Part shown: piece after piece, positions 17,689 through 26,617 of the stretch
Position numbering within the stretch: the first letter of the stretch is position 1
Layout: each line of letters begins with the position of its first letter
From: Salipaludibacillus sp. LMS25
GTDB taxonomy: Bacteria; Bacillota; Bacilli; Bacillales; Salisediminibacteriaceae
Reading direction: 5' to 3'
Assembly (NCBI RefSeq): GCF_024362805.1
Contig: NZ_CP093299.1
Location: 3,566,001 to 3,630,000, forward strand
DNA: 64,000 bases
Notes under the pieces: model-generated
The model's database searches: none
Told to the model about the DNA's origin: nothing
What the model saw: only the letters and a program-made list of their open reading frames with translations
Position numbers and translations under genes: made by a program

Positions 17689-19038
17689 TTATTGAGCTGT
17701 TTTATGGCTAAGTCCACGTTTTTCCAACTCATGTTCTACAGGATTATTTTTAAACATTTTTCTTAACACACCTGCACATGTGACGCCTAGGACGGCATAA
17801 AGAAGGACGAATAACCAAAGCATAAGATCCACATGGGGAGATGTGGTAGCTCCTTCTTCTACGGTCATAACACCGTTAATAATCCATGGCTGACGTCCCA
17901 CTTCTGCATAAATCCAGCCTGATTGAATAGCTAGCATGGATAATGGACCGCCGATAATAATGAGCCACGTAACAAGTTTATTAAAGGGGTTCCACCCTTT
18001 TTTCATACTCATAATAATAAACAACAGTGAGACTCCAGCGAGGAACATACCGATAAACACCATCAAATCAAAGAAGTAATGAACATATAATGGCGGTAGG
18101 ACATCTTCAGAGAAATCATTTAATCCGATAACTTCTGTGTCTGGCGTTCCTCCAGCTAATATACTAAGAGCATATGGAATTTTAAGGGCATATTTTACTT
18201 CATTATCATCAGTTAGTATGCCTCCAATAATTAACGGTGCTTCCGTTTCAGTCTCGAAGTGCCATTCGGCTGCGGCCAGTTTTTCAGGCTGATATTCATG
18301 CAAATATTTTCCTGATAAATCCCCTACAAGAAATGATCCCATTGCAAAAATGACACCGGTTACCATTGTCAAATGAAGGGCCTTTTTATGATAAACATGC
18401 TTGTTCCCTTTCAAAATATGAATGGCAGCAATGGTACCAAGAACAAATGCAGAGGTTAAATAACAGGTTAAAATAACATGGGAAATCTTTGTCGGTGTTG
18501 CTGGATTGAACATAGCAGCAAGAGGGCTTACATCTTTAAGAACACCATCAACTATTTCAAACCCTTGCGGCGCATTCATAAACGAATTTACCGTCGTAAT
18601 AAAGAATGCACTGGCTGTAGCGCCGAGTGCTACTGGAATAATTAATAAAAAGTGCTTCATCTTACTCTTAAAACGATCCCAAGTATATAAGTAAATACCT
18701 AAAAATATCGCTTCAAAAAAGAAGGCAAATACTTCCATGAACATCGGTAAACCGATTGTGTGACCGGCAGCCTGCATAAAGTTTGGCCATAACAGACTGA
18801 GCTGAAGGCCGATGGCAGTACCAGTTACAACCCCTACTGCAACCGTTACCACAAATCCTCGGGCCCATCGCCGTGCAAGTAATGTATAATGTGGGTCATT
18901 TCGTTTAATACCCATCCACTCAGCGATAGCTATTAATAAAGGAACCCCTACGCCGATCGTAGCAAAAATAACATGGAATCCTAACGTGACATAAGTCAAT
19001 ATACGACTGTAAATCACTGGATCATACTCAAAAAACAT
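17689..19038 (-). CDS. cydA: Cytochrome bd-type quinol oxidase, subunit I
   Basis: Oxidises menaquinol and reduces oxygen at a di-heme site in the cytoplasmic membrane. The 449 residues have nine hydrophobic segments. Conserved features: H22 (LGFHVIFATIG), LQLSLLWPNFMQAAGHTIGLP (charge/heme region), MEVFAFFFEAIFLGIYLYTWDR, ISHVILTCYL and GRQPWIINGVMTVEEG near the end. The short quinol loop and overall length fit YthA / cyanide-insensitive-type enzymes. AGGAAAGGG is right for the ATG giving MFFEYD at 19038, not for the two upstream ATGs. It probably supports respiration at low oxygen or high pH. Confidence 0.92.
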   Translation of the reverse strand: MFFEYDPVIYSRILTYVTLGFHVIFATIGVGVPLLIAIAEWMGIKRNDPHYTLLARRWARGFVVTVAVGVVTGTAIGLQLSLLWPNFMQAAGHTIGLPMFMEVFAFFFEAIFLGIYLYTWDRFKSKMKHFLLIIPVALGATASAFFITTVNSFMNAPQGFEIVDGVLKDVSPLAAMFNPATPTKISHVILTCYLTSAFVLGTIAAIHILKGNKHVYHKKALHLTMVTGVIFAMGSFLVGDLSGKYLHEYQPEKLAAAEWHFETETEAPLIIGGILTDDNEVKYALKIPYALSILAGGTPDTEVIGLNDFSEDVLPPLYVHYFFDLMVFIGMFLAGVSLLFIIMSMKKGWNPFNKLVTWLIIIGGPLSMLAIQSGWIYAEVGRQPWIINGVMTVEEGATTSPHVDLMLWLFVLLYAVLGVTCAGVLRKMFKNNPVEHELEKRGLSHKTAQ

Positions 19039-19397
19039 ACGTAACATCCCTTTCCTAACCATTTAACTAAAACGTTGTGGGAAAAGTTCAAAAGAGAGAA
19101 AGACCTTGACCTTGTGTTTTCCCTTACCCGCTTCAGAAGAAGGTCATTCATTTTCAATCGCTCTATCATTTGTTTTGCACTGTGTAAATAGTAATAAATA
19201 TTCGTTAGTTCGTTGATAGGTGTTTACCCTTATATTATTGTGAATTTGTGAGCGTTTTTTGAACAAGTTGTGCCGTAATATAACCTTTGCCTAGTCAAAG
19301 GGTCACACCTTGCACTTGTAGGCTGAAGTTGATACATTTACACCATACACTACAATTGTTTCATTAAAGAAAACGAACAACAGGGAGAATGAATCTT
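19039..19397. other. Divergent promoter region of cydA and the LuxR gene
   Basis: TTGTGGGAAAAGTTCAAAA (19075-19093), 37 bases before cydA, resembles a Rex redox-repressor site (TTGTGAA-N4-TTCACAA) with a five-base spacer and mismatches; weak. A TTGTGAA half-site at ~19240 lacks a partner. Nothing else was recognised. Confidence 0.35.
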
Positions 19398-20009
19398 ATG
19401 AAACTACTTATAGGTATCGAACACCAGCTTTTAAGATACGGCTTAATTCAATTAATTAAAGATGTTCATTCTGTAACATCAATGGTAGTAGCCGATTCAC
19501 CAGCGGAGTTGATTCAATCATTAAAAAAATATTCCTTTGACCTTATTGTGATTGATGAGAGGTTACCTGGGACCGGGGGATTAAGAAGCGTGCTATCAGT
19601 CCTGAAAGATCAACCGTTACACGCGAAAAAAATTTTTATGTGTCCAGGGCATTCAGATGAGTTGGAGTTAAAATTTAAAGATAATGATATACAAGGCATT
19701 TTTTATGAGTACGCCACCTTAGATGAATTAATGATGTTCTTTCAGCAAGTGATCAGGGGAGAACGTGTAGTACTTCGCATGTATGGACATGAAGTGAAAA
19801 CGACAGGCTCAGTCAGCACAGAATTAACAAAGAGAGAAGAAGAAATTTTCAACTTGAAAGTTCGGGGATATTCTGTCAGTGATACAGGGAAATTGCTTAA
19901 TATTTCTGTGAAAACTGTGGAAAATCACCGCAGAAATATTAAAAAGAAATTAAATATCCGTAAAAATCATGAGTGGTTTGAATGGGCTAAAAGAATGGGC
20001 TCTTTATAG
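19398..20009 (+). CDS. Orphan LuxR-family regulator with degenerate receiver domain
   Basis: A 203-residue protein with NarL-type layout: receiver-like domain ~1-118 and LuxR HTH ~140-200 (ELTKREEEIFNLKVRGYSVS, DTGKLLNISVKTVENHRRN). The phospho-acceptor D53 is kept (DLIVIDERLPG). The acidic pocket is poor (GIEH for VDDH), the Thr/Ser position is Cys (IFMCPG), and the switch Lys is Glu (GIFYEYA for GYLLKDA). It may therefore work without phosphorylation. No histidine kinase adjoins it. It is divergent from cydA and upstream of a CcdA-like gene. I use the ATG at 19398, 10 bases after GGGAG. Confidence 0.85.
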   Translation: MKLLIGIEHQLLRYGLIQLIKDVHSVTSMVVADSPAELIQSLKKYSFDLIVIDERLPGTGGLRSVLSVLKDQPLHAKKIFMCPGHSDELELKFKDNDIQGIFYEYATLDELMMFFQQVIRGERVVLRMYGHEVKTTGSVSTELTKREEEIFNLKVRGYSVSDTGKLLNISVKTVENHRRNIKKKLNIRKNHEWFEWAKRMGSL

Positions 20010-20100
20010 TGAACCTTCTGGGTCAAAATACGAAGAAATATCCCTGTTAGTTATGCTAAAATAAGTCTTAGGACGTTGTGTTATGAAATGAGGTTAAAAG

Positions 20101-20829
20101 ATGTTTGATGTCGTTGAAAGCATTAGTCATTTTTTGCGTGAGCCTTTTATGAATGTGGCAATTCATGTAGAGTCCATTCCTATCTTATTCGCGCTCCTCC
20201 TCGGTTTAGTTGGGGCTCTTGCGCCATGCCAATTTTCGGGTAACGTCAGTGCCATAACATTATATGGAGCTAATTCTCTCAGGCAGGGTGTTGCCTGGAT
20301 AGACACGTTGTTTTTCATACTTGGAAAAATCACTGCTTTTTCAGGCTTAGGTCTTGTCATTTTTTTACTTGGACAAGAATTTCAACAGCAATTACCAATG
20401 CTATTTGAACCTATGCGGAGATTATTGGGGCCTTTATTAATCTTTATTGGCGTGTATATGCTAGGTTTAGTTAAAATGACTTGGCATTTAAGACTGTGGA
20501 AGCCGGTTGAAAACAATAGGGGAAAGGGGAACTGGGGGTCATTTATGCTTGGATTCAGTTTCTCACTCGGTTTTTGTCCAACAATGGCGATTCTCTATTT
20601 TTCCTTACTTACGCCACTTACGCTGACGACATCCTACGGTGCTTTCCTTCCTCCTCTGTTTGCATTAGGAACATCGATTCCTTTACTAGTTGTCATGTTC
20701 ATTATTTGGTATTTAGGGCTTGGCGGCATGGTACTCAAAAAAGGTCGCCGTCTCGGACTGTATGTTCAGCGGACGGCTGGTATTTTCATCATTTTAATTG
20801 GTGTCCTTGATATGTTAACATTTTGGTAA
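20101..20829 (+). CDS. CcdA/DsbD-TM-like membrane protein
   Basis: A 242-residue membrane protein with six or seven helices in two internal halves. Each half carries one cysteine in a Pro context, C43 (GALAPCQFSGN) and C159 (LGFCPTMAIL), the pair that shuttles electrons across the membrane in CcdA/DsbD-beta proteins. It differs from the classical CcdA at 61294-62040 (SPCVFP/SPCIG) and is closer to divergent thiol or cytochrome-biogenesis transmembrane proteins, some annotated as UreH/TauE-like. The partner thioredoxin-like protein is not adjacent. It lies 91 bases after the LuxR gene; an operon is possible. Confidence 0.75.
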   Translation: MFDVVESISHFLREPFMNVAIHVESIPILFALLLGLVGALAPCQFSGNVSAITLYGANSLRQGVAWIDTLFFILGKITAFSGLGLVIFLLGQEFQQQLPMLFEPMRRLLGPLLIFIGVYMLGLVKMTWHLRLWKPVENNRGKGNWGSFMLGFSFSLGFCPTMAILYFSLLTPLTLTTSYGAFLPPLFALGTSIPLLVVMFIIWYLGLGGMVLKKGRRLGLYVQRTAGIFIILIGVLDMLTFW

Positions 20830-20837
20830 TAAGATCC

Positions 20838-20891
20838 TTTCATCGCAAATAACCGTCCGTAAAACTCCCATTGATTGCTAGTTCGTTTTAT
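20838..20891 (+). repeat. Family B repeat, short copy B3
   Basis: TTTCATCGCAAATAACCGTC at the left and GGTTCG-type end (TAGTTCGTTTTAT) at the right, with most of the middle missing. Its right TTTTAT overlaps the niaR stop codon (20888-20890, read on the minus strand as TAA). Confidence 0.75.
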
Positions 20892-21436
20892 TTCGTTTCT
20901 CCTGTAAGCAAAAAACCTGCTTGGCGGAGAGCTTCGACGGCATCATTTAAATCATTCTCATTTTTCGCTTCTAAAGTGTGTAAATGAACACCGTTAGTCA
21001 GCTCTGATAAGTAGCTGGCTTTTGTTCGTTTCATTTTTTCAAGGAACTGATACACTTCTTTACGATTACTCACCATAATATTAGCTGTAATATCCCCGTA
21101 AATAGGATGTTCTACTTTTACATCGTTAACACGAACACCTTGGTCCACTAGTAAAAGGAGCTCTTCTTCAGCACGCTCTGGAGGATGGTAGCATGCAACC
21201 AATTGACTATGTCCCTCATGGGAAAGGGCTGTTTTATCAAGTATATATCCTTGACTCGTAGCGAGTATTGGCATGTTTTTAGCCTTCATAAGAGAAATAT
21301 CTTGAACAATTACTTGACGGCTTACATTTAGATGATCAGCTAAATCTCCACCTTTTATTGGACTGTTCCTTTTTTTTAGCATCGTCATAATTTCAGTACG
21401 TCTTTCTTCTCCAAGCCACTTCTTTGCACTTAACAT
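20888..21436 (-). CDS. niaR: NAD biosynthesis repressor NiaR (YrxA)
   Basis: A nicotinate-responsive repressor of NAD synthesis genes. The N-terminal winged helix covers ~10-65 (RRTEIMTMLKKRNSPIKGGDLADHLNVSRQVIVQDISLMK). The C-terminal 3H domain (named for three His) is visible as HPIYGDITANIMVSNRKEVYQF and ELTNGVHLHTLEA. The 182 residues match the family. It lies 15 bases downstream of nadS and divergent from nadBCA, as in B. subtilis. The stop codon coincides with the end of a family B repeat. Confidence 0.93.
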   Translation of the reverse strand: MLSAKKWLGEERRTEIMTMLKKRNSPIKGGDLADHLNVSRQVIVQDISLMKAKNMPILATSQGYILDKTALSHEGHSQLVACYHPPERAEEELLLLVDQGVRVNDVKVEHPIYGDITANIMVSNRKEVYQFLEKMKRTKASYLSELTNGVHLHTLEAKNENDLNDAVEALRQAGFLLTGETK

Positions 21437-21451
21437 GTCACTCTCTCCTTT

Positions 21452-22579
21452 TTAATTTTCCGCTATCTGAATGATTTTTTTTGCAGTAAATTCTAATTCT
21501 TCTAAAGTTGTCGATATACCGAATGATACTCTAAAAAAGCGAAGCTGCTCTACCTCCGTTTTAAAAAAAGAATGCATAATAGCAGGTGGCGTCGCTTTCG
21601 TTGATTGGCAGGCACTTCCGGTTGATATGCAGATGTGATAGCGATCTAGACTTGCTAGCATATATTGTCCTTGAACACCCTCGATTGCAAGGCCAACAAT
21701 TGTTGGGAGCTGATGTTTCTCAGGTGCACAAATGACAGAAAGCCTATATTTAAGTGGTGATAAGGCATGTAAAAAGTGTTCTCGTTTCTCCCAACTGTCA
21801 GTTAAATTCTCCTCTAAATATGAATGAAGATCAAGAGCAGAATTAATAAAAGCGGCTATACTTGGCATATCCAGTGTCCCTGGCCTAAAGCCACGTTGAT
21901 GAGTTGTTAAAGGATGGATACTATTCCAGGGCGTATGAGGTGCCAGGCACACAGCTCCGACTCCTTTGGGGCCGTATATTTTATGTGAAGAAATCGAGAT
22001 GGCATCTACATGAAGGTTACCTAAAGTTACAGGAATTTTACCAAATGATTGGACACAATCACAATGCAAAACAGCCGATCGCTCTTTGAGATATTCGCCT
22101 ATTTCAGCTACAGGTTGGATAATACCGGTTTCTGAATTGACGTGTTGAATTGAGACGAGACAGGTGTCGGAACGCACCGCTTCCATAACGGTTTTAACAC
22201 AGACTTGACCATTTTTTTTAGCTTTTATATAACTAACTTCAACCCCTGAAACTTCTAAACGTTTGAAGAACGATAACACGGAAGGATGTTCAATGTCAGA
22301 TGTAATGACGTGGTTGCCGTGTTTCCGGTTAGCCGAAAATAAACTTTCTAGGGCGAGAATATTTGCTTCCGATCCTCCGCTCGTGAAAAATATGCCATTT
22401 TCGTTTGTTCCTACTAAGGACGCTAATTGATGCTGACACGTCATGAGAAGTTTAGCAGCGTGATTGCCAGCCTCATGCAAACTACTTGTATTAGCATAAA
22501 AAATATCATTCGCTTCAAGCCAAATTTTTTTTGCCTGATCTGACATAGGAGTTGTTGCTGCATGGTCTAAATAGATCAT
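21452..22579 (-). CDS. nadS: Cysteine desulfurase for NadA maturation
   Basis: A NifS-like PLP enzyme. In bacilli it supplies sulfur for the 4Fe-4S cluster of quinolinate synthase. The 375 residues contain the AATTP start, GGSEANILALE, HCDCVQSFGK, the PLP lysine in SSHKIYGPKG and the catalytic cysteine loop STGSACQ. It is divergent from nadBCA across a 90-base operator region and co-transcribed with niaR. This is the normal B. subtilis nifS/nadS-yrxA arrangement, so a general IscS role is less likely. Confidence 0.93.
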   Translation of the reverse strand: MIYLDHAATTPMSDQAKKIWLEANDIFYANTSSLHEAGNHAAKLLMTCQHQLASLVGTNENGIFFTSGGSEANILALESLFSANRKHGNHVITSDIEHPSVLSFFKRLEVSGVEVSYIKAKKNGQVCVKTVMEAVRSDTCLVSIQHVNSETGIIQPVAEIGEYLKERSAVLHCDCVQSFGKIPVTLGNLHVDAISISSHKIYGPKGVGAVCLAPHTPWNSIHPLTTHQRGFRPGTLDMPSIAAFINSALDLHSYLEENLTDSWEKREHFLHALSPLKYRLSVICAPEKHQLPTIVGLAIEGVQGQYMLASLDRYHICISTGSACQSTKATPPAIMHSFFKTEVEQLRFFRVSFGISTTLEELEFTAKKIIQIAEN

Positions 22580-22592
22580 TACGTATCACTAC

Positions 22593-22647
22593 CTTTACAA
22601 ATGTCTTGTCATTAGTTTAAGTTTATGTAAAGATAGGTGTCAAGACA
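22593..22647. promoter_or_regulatory. Putative NiaR operator between nadS and nadB
   Basis: Two nested inverted repeats: CTTTACA (22593-22599) with TGTAAAG (22626-22632), and TGTCTTG (22602-22608) with CAAGACA (22641-22647). The GTGTC/TTTACA character matches what I remember of NiaR boxes. One region serves both divergent transcripts. Confidence 0.65.
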
Positions 22648-22669
22648 GAAAGCGGATTGAGGTTAGAAA

Positions 22670-24172
22670 ATGGAGCAAACGGACGTATTAATTATCGGTG
22701 GAGGACTAGCAGGTGTCATGACAGCTTTGACACTTGCAGATAGTAAAAAAGTAACAATTGTAACGAAGCGCTCGCAAAAAGAAGGAAACTCATGGAAAGC
22801 GCAAGGAGGAATTGCAGCGGCGCTTAGAGAGGATGATTCACCAAACCGCCATATAGACGATACGAGAAAGGCAGGTTGCAATAGAAATGATTTGGCCATG
22901 TTGCATATTTTAGCTCATGAAGGTAAAAGCCGTTTACAAAAGTGGATGAATGAGGGGCTGCACTTTGATGTAACTGAACAGGGAGAGCTTGATTTGGGTA
23001 GAGAAGGAGCGCATAGTTGCCATCGGGTTGCACATGCTGGGGGTGATCGTACCGGTAAAGAAATGATGCGTTTTTTTATAGAAAAATTAAAAGGTAAGGT
23101 GTCTTTTCATACTCATTGGACAGTTGTTCAGTTAATGATAGAGGAGGGGAGATGCTACGGTGCCTTGTTTTTAAATGAAAAGGGCGAGCTTACGCTTGTA
23201 AAAGCGACTCATACAGTCCTTGCTACTGGAGGAATAGGAGGGTTGTTTACACATACGAGTAATGACAGTCATATATGTGGGGATGGATTAGCTGTTGCTG
23301 CACGAGCTGGCGCCACATTAACAGATTTAGAATTCATTCAGTTTCATCCGACGCTTATATATGGGGAGGGATCTTCTTGTGGGCTTGCCTCTGAGGCGCT
23401 ACGAGGAGAGGGAGCATCTCTTGTCAATCAATTAGGAGAGCATATCATGGTAAATGCTCATCCATTAGGCGATTTAGCTCCTAGAGATATCGTTGCCCGA
23501 GTAATGTATAAACAAATTGGTGTAGGGAACAGACTTTTTCTAAATATATCTGGCATTCATTCTTTTCATACTAAATTCCCTCAAGTCGTCCAGCTTTGTG
23601 AATTAGCAAACATTGATTGGACTAAAGGGAACATTCCAGTCTTTCCCGGCCCACATTTTCATATGGGAGGAGTGGAAACTGATGAATATGGCAGAACATC
23701 ACTTGCCCAATTATATGCTGTTGGAGAAGTGGCTTGTACGAGGGTACATGGGGCCAATCGTCTGGCAAGTAATTCACTACTGGAATCACTCGTCTTTGGT
23801 GAACGGGCAGGTGAAGCGATTCTTCAAGAATCAAGGGAACAGACGTCTCATTTTCCTTTTTCAGATGAAAGTATCGTAAGCCATTTTTATAACGACTCGT
23901 GGGAAGCCCCGGCAAAAGAGGAAATTCAAAAACGTGTTGATAAGGCTCTAGGTATAGTTAGGAATGAAAGCACTCTACGATCTTTTATAGACTGGGCTCA
24001 CTATTTTTTTCCTGTTCACTTCCATAAAAAAGGTTCTTTTATGTCAAAAGAACAAGTGGAAACAGCCCATATGCTTATAACCGCGACTCTTATTGCTAAA
24101 GCTGCGTTAAGAAATGACGTAAGCTGCGGAGCCCATTTTAGAGAAGATAGTAAGGAAGTGATTGATTTATGA
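22670..24172 (+). CDS. nadB: L-aspartate oxidase
   Basis: Flavoenzyme for the first step of NAD de novo synthesis, aspartate to iminoaspartate. The FAD site is DVLIIGGGLAGVMTALTLAD; SWKAQGGIAAAL, EGAHSCHRVAHAGGDRTGKEM, FIQFHPTLIYG, PRDIVARVMY, HFHMGGV and GANRLASNSLLESLVFGERA are typical of NadB over succinate dehydrogenase. The 500 residues are slightly short at the C-terminus but complete. The stop overlaps the nadC start (ATGA). Confidence 0.96.
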   Translation: MEQTDVLIIGGGLAGVMTALTLADSKKVTIVTKRSQKEGNSWKAQGGIAAALREDDSPNRHIDDTRKAGCNRNDLAMLHILAHEGKSRLQKWMNEGLHFDVTEQGELDLGREGAHSCHRVAHAGGDRTGKEMMRFFIEKLKGKVSFHTHWTVVQLMIEEGRCYGALFLNEKGELTLVKATHTVLATGGIGGLFTHTSNDSHICGDGLAVAARAGATLTDLEFIQFHPTLIYGEGSSCGLASEALRGEGASLVNQLGEHIMVNAHPLGDLAPRDIVARVMYKQIGVGNRLFLNISGIHSFHTKFPQVVQLCELANIDWTKGNIPVFPGPHFHMGGVETDEYGRTSLAQLYAVGEVACTRVHGANRLASNSLLESLVFGERAGEAILQESREQTSHFPFSDESIVSHFYNDSWEAPAKEEIQKRVDKALGIVRNESTLRSFIDWAHYFFPVHFHKKGSFMSKEQVETAHMLITATLIAKAALRNDVSCGAHFREDSKEVIDL

Positions 24173-25014
24173 ATAAGTTAGCTTTAAGAGAGCAGTTATT
24201 ACGATTTTTTCAAGAAGATGTGGGGTTTGGCGATAAAACGTCAGACGCTATTTTTAATGTTAACGAGACTGGAACAGGCGTGTTTATGGCAAAGAGTTCT
24301 GGCCACTTTTGCGGGGAAGTCATTATTGAAGAGGCTTATTCAGTCATCAACCCTAACATTGAAATAAAGATGCTAAAAAAAGATGGACAAAATGTGTTGG
24401 ATGGGGAAAAAATAGCAGAAGTGTCTGGGAAAATGACAGACTTGTTAATATCAGAAAGAGTTATATTAAACCTTATTCAACGACTATCTGGAATTACAAC
24501 ACTCACTCGGGAAGCGGCGAATCAAACTGCTGGGACGAAAGCCCGTATTTGTGATACGCGTAAAACCACACCAGGATTAAGAATGTTAGAAAAGTATGCT
24601 GTCCGTTGTGGTGGAGGTCGGAATCATCGATTTGCTTTGGATGATGCTGTCATGATTAAGGATAACCATATTGCAGGAGCAGGCTCGCTAACACGAGCTG
24701 TAAATTTAGTAAGAAAAACACACGGTCACATGGTGAAAATAGAAGTGGAAGTAGAAACGTTAGAACAGCTAAAGGAAGCTGTTTCAGCGAATGTTGATGT
24801 CATTATGATCGATAATCGTCTTCCTGAGGACGTGGCAATGTGGGTTGAGCTTATCCCGAATAATATGATTTTAGAAGTGTCAGGTAACATATCACTTAAT
24901 ACGATATCGAAGTATGCAAAGGCTGGAGCTGATGTGATTTCACTCGGTTTCATTACACACTCAGCCCCATCTCTAGATATTAGTTTTAACATAGTGACGA
25001 AAGGCAGGGATTAA
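24169..25014 (+). CDS. nadC: Nicotinate-nucleotide pyrophosphorylase (quinolinate phosphoribosyltransferase)
   Basis: Converts quinolinate and PRPP to nicotinate mononucleotide. The 281 residues carry DVGFGDKTSDA, RVILNLIQRLSGITT, CDTRKTTPGLRMLEKYAVRCGGGRNHRFALDD (phosphate-binding Arg/Lys cluster), KDNHI, EVEVETLEQ, MIDNRLPEDV and LEVSGNI. Overlaps nadB by four bases and precedes nadA by two, giving the order B-C-A. Confidence 0.96.
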   Translation: MNKLALREQLLRFFQEDVGFGDKTSDAIFNVNETGTGVFMAKSSGHFCGEVIIEEAYSVINPNIEIKMLKKDGQNVLDGEKIAEVSGKMTDLLISERVILNLIQRLSGITTLTREAANQTAGTKARICDTRKTTPGLRMLEKYAVRCGGGRNHRFALDDAVMIKDNHIAGAGSLTRAVNLVRKTHGHMVKIEVEVETLEQLKEAVSANVDVIMIDNRLPEDVAMWVELIPNNMILEVSGNISLNTISKYAKAGADVISLGFITHSAPSLDISFNIVTKGRD

Positions 25015-25016
25015 CA

Positions 25017-26117
25017 ATGTATGTCAATAATGTTCTGAATCAGGTGCAACCAATACTTCCTGCATCGTATAAAGAAGCGGGGGATGATGATCTTTTACAT
25101 CAAGCCAAAAAACGAAAACGACAACTGGATGACAGGTTGTTCATGCCTGGTCACCATTACCAAAAAGATACCATTATTAAATTAGCTGATAATACAGGAG
25201 ATTCATTGCAATTAGCAAAAATGTCAGCGGAAAATAAACAAGCTGAATACATTGTGTTTTGTGGTGTTCATTTTATGGCTGAAACAGCTGATATGCTTAC
25301 AAACTCTAGTCAAAAAGTGATACTTCCTGATATGAGAGCTGGATGTTCAATGGCTGATATGGCTACTAGAAAAGATGCGGATATTGCTTGGGAGTACTTA
25401 ACAGACATGTTTGGTCATACAATCATTCCTTTAACATATGTTAACTCTTCTGCGGAAGTTAAGGCTTTTGTAGGAAGGCATGGGGGAGCTACGGTTACTT
25501 CCTCCAACGCACAAAAAATGTTACGATGGGCATTAAAACAGAAACGGCAGGTTCTATTCCTGCCAGACCAGCATCTTGGCCGCAATACGGCCTACGATTT
25601 AGGCATTGCTTTAGAAGATATGGCAGTCTGGGATCCAACTATGGCCTGTTTAGAAGGAGACATATCGCGCGATTTAACGATGCTACTATGGAAAGGACAT
25701 TGTTCAGTACACCAAAATTTCACGCTTTCTCACGTATACTATTACCGAGAAACAGAACCGGATCGCCACATTATCGTTCATCCTGAGTGTTCTTGGGAAG
25801 TAACACAAGCCGCAGATTTGGCTGGATCTACTTCGTTTATTATTGAGCAAATCAAAAAGGCACCAAAAGGCGCTAAGTGGGCAATTGGAACAGAAATGAA
25901 TTTAGTAAAACGACTCATGAAACAGTTTCCAGAACAATCAATTGTTTCTTTAAATAGTGATATGTGCCCTTGTTTAACAATGAATCGTATTGATTTGCCT
26001 CATTTAGTCTGGGTCTTAGATGAGCTTTACAAAGGAAACGTCATGAACGAAATTAAGGTAGAGAAAAGCATTGCAGATGAGGCTACGCTTGCTATCGAAA
26101 GAATGCTGCATCTATAA
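25017..26117 (+). CDS. nadA: Quinolinate synthase
   Basis: 4Fe-4S enzyme that condenses iminoaspartate with dihydroxyacetone phosphate. The 366 residues are the long Bacillus form. Cluster cysteines fall at C110 (MRAGCSMADMA), C229 (GHCSVHQ) and C319 (DMCPCLTMN), next to the published B. subtilis positions 110/230/320. HHYQKDTI, GVHFMAETADML, NSSAEVKA and FLPDQHLGRNTA are also seen. It is last in nadBCA. Confidence 0.96.
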   Translation: MYVNNVLNQVQPILPASYKEAGDDDLLHQAKKRKRQLDDRLFMPGHHYQKDTIIKLADNTGDSLQLAKMSAENKQAEYIVFCGVHFMAETADMLTNSSQKVILPDMRAGCSMADMATRKDADIAWEYLTDMFGHTIIPLTYVNSSAEVKAFVGRHGGATVTSSNAQKMLRWALKQKRQVLFLPDQHLGRNTAYDLGIALEDMAVWDPTMACLEGDISRDLTMLLWKGHCSVHQNFTLSHVYYYRETEPDRHIIVHPECSWEVTQAADLAGSTSFIIEQIKKAPKGAKWAIGTEMNLVKRLMKQFPEQSIVSLNSDMCPCLTMNRIDLPHLVWVLDELYKGNVMNEIKVEKSIADEATLAIERMLHL

Positions 26118-26296
26118 GTTGCGAAGTAAAACGCCCGGCTGAATTTGTATGTTCTATAAAGCTTCCCTATTTTAAAAAAGATAACCGTCAATAACGTCAT
26201 TCTTCAACCTTTTGTCTTTCTAAATATTGTTATCGATTGTCGTACATAGCTTACTACAATTGTTACAAACTATATTTACGACAGGAGGTGAGAAAC

Positions 26297-26500
26297 ATGG
26301 CTAATAACAACAGTTCAAATCAACTTGTTGTCCCAGGGGTACAGCAAGCTTTAGACCAAATGAAATATGAAATTGCTCAGGAATTTGGTGTTCAATTAGG
26401 TCCTGATGCGACTTCCCGTTCCAACGGTTCTGTAGGTGGGGAAATTACTAAGCGATTAGTACAGATGGCAGAACAACAATTTGGCGGACAACAACAATAA
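26297..26500 (+). CDS. Small acid-soluble spore protein, alpha/beta type
   Basis: A 67-residue DNA-binding spore protein that coats and protects spore DNA. The GPR protease site is KYEIAQEFG; the second conserved block is GDATSR-like [30 protein letters not shown]. The Gln-rich tail is normal for the family. The ATG follows AGGAGGTGAGAAAC. It is monocistronic with a terminator. It should be made in the forespore under sigma-G; no promoter was confidently read. It complements splB, which repairs the photoproduct formed in SASP-bound DNA. Confidence 0.95.
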   Translation: MANNNSSNQLVVPGVQQALDQMKYEIAQEFGVQLGPDATSRSNGSVGGEITKRLVQMAEQQFGGQQQ

Positions 26501-26523
26501 TATAACTGAAAACATGGCTGTAT

Positions 26524-26556
26524 ACAGCACCCATTTTATACGAATGGGTGCTGTTC
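26524..26556 (+). terminator. Terminator of SASP gene
   Basis: Perfect 12-bp stem ACAGCACCCATT / AATGGGTGCTGT, 7-base loop, then TCTAATT. Confidence 0.9.
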
Positions 26557-26578
26557 TAATTACCTATTTAAACGTCAA

Positions 26579-26611
26579 AACCCTCTCATGAAATGGCAGA
26601 TGAGAGGGTTA
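26579..26611 (-). terminator. Terminator of msmX
   Basis: On the minus strand AACCCTCTCAT / ATGAGAGGGTT with a short loop, followed by TTTTGACG. It is 7 bases after the msmX stop. Confidence 0.9.
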
Positions 26612-26617
26612 ATGTGA

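Noticed and set aside
19039..19397. A firm Rex operator for cydA
   Set aside because: The best match (19075-19093) has a five-base spacer and mismatches in both halves; the other half-site at ~19240 is single. Noted only as weak.
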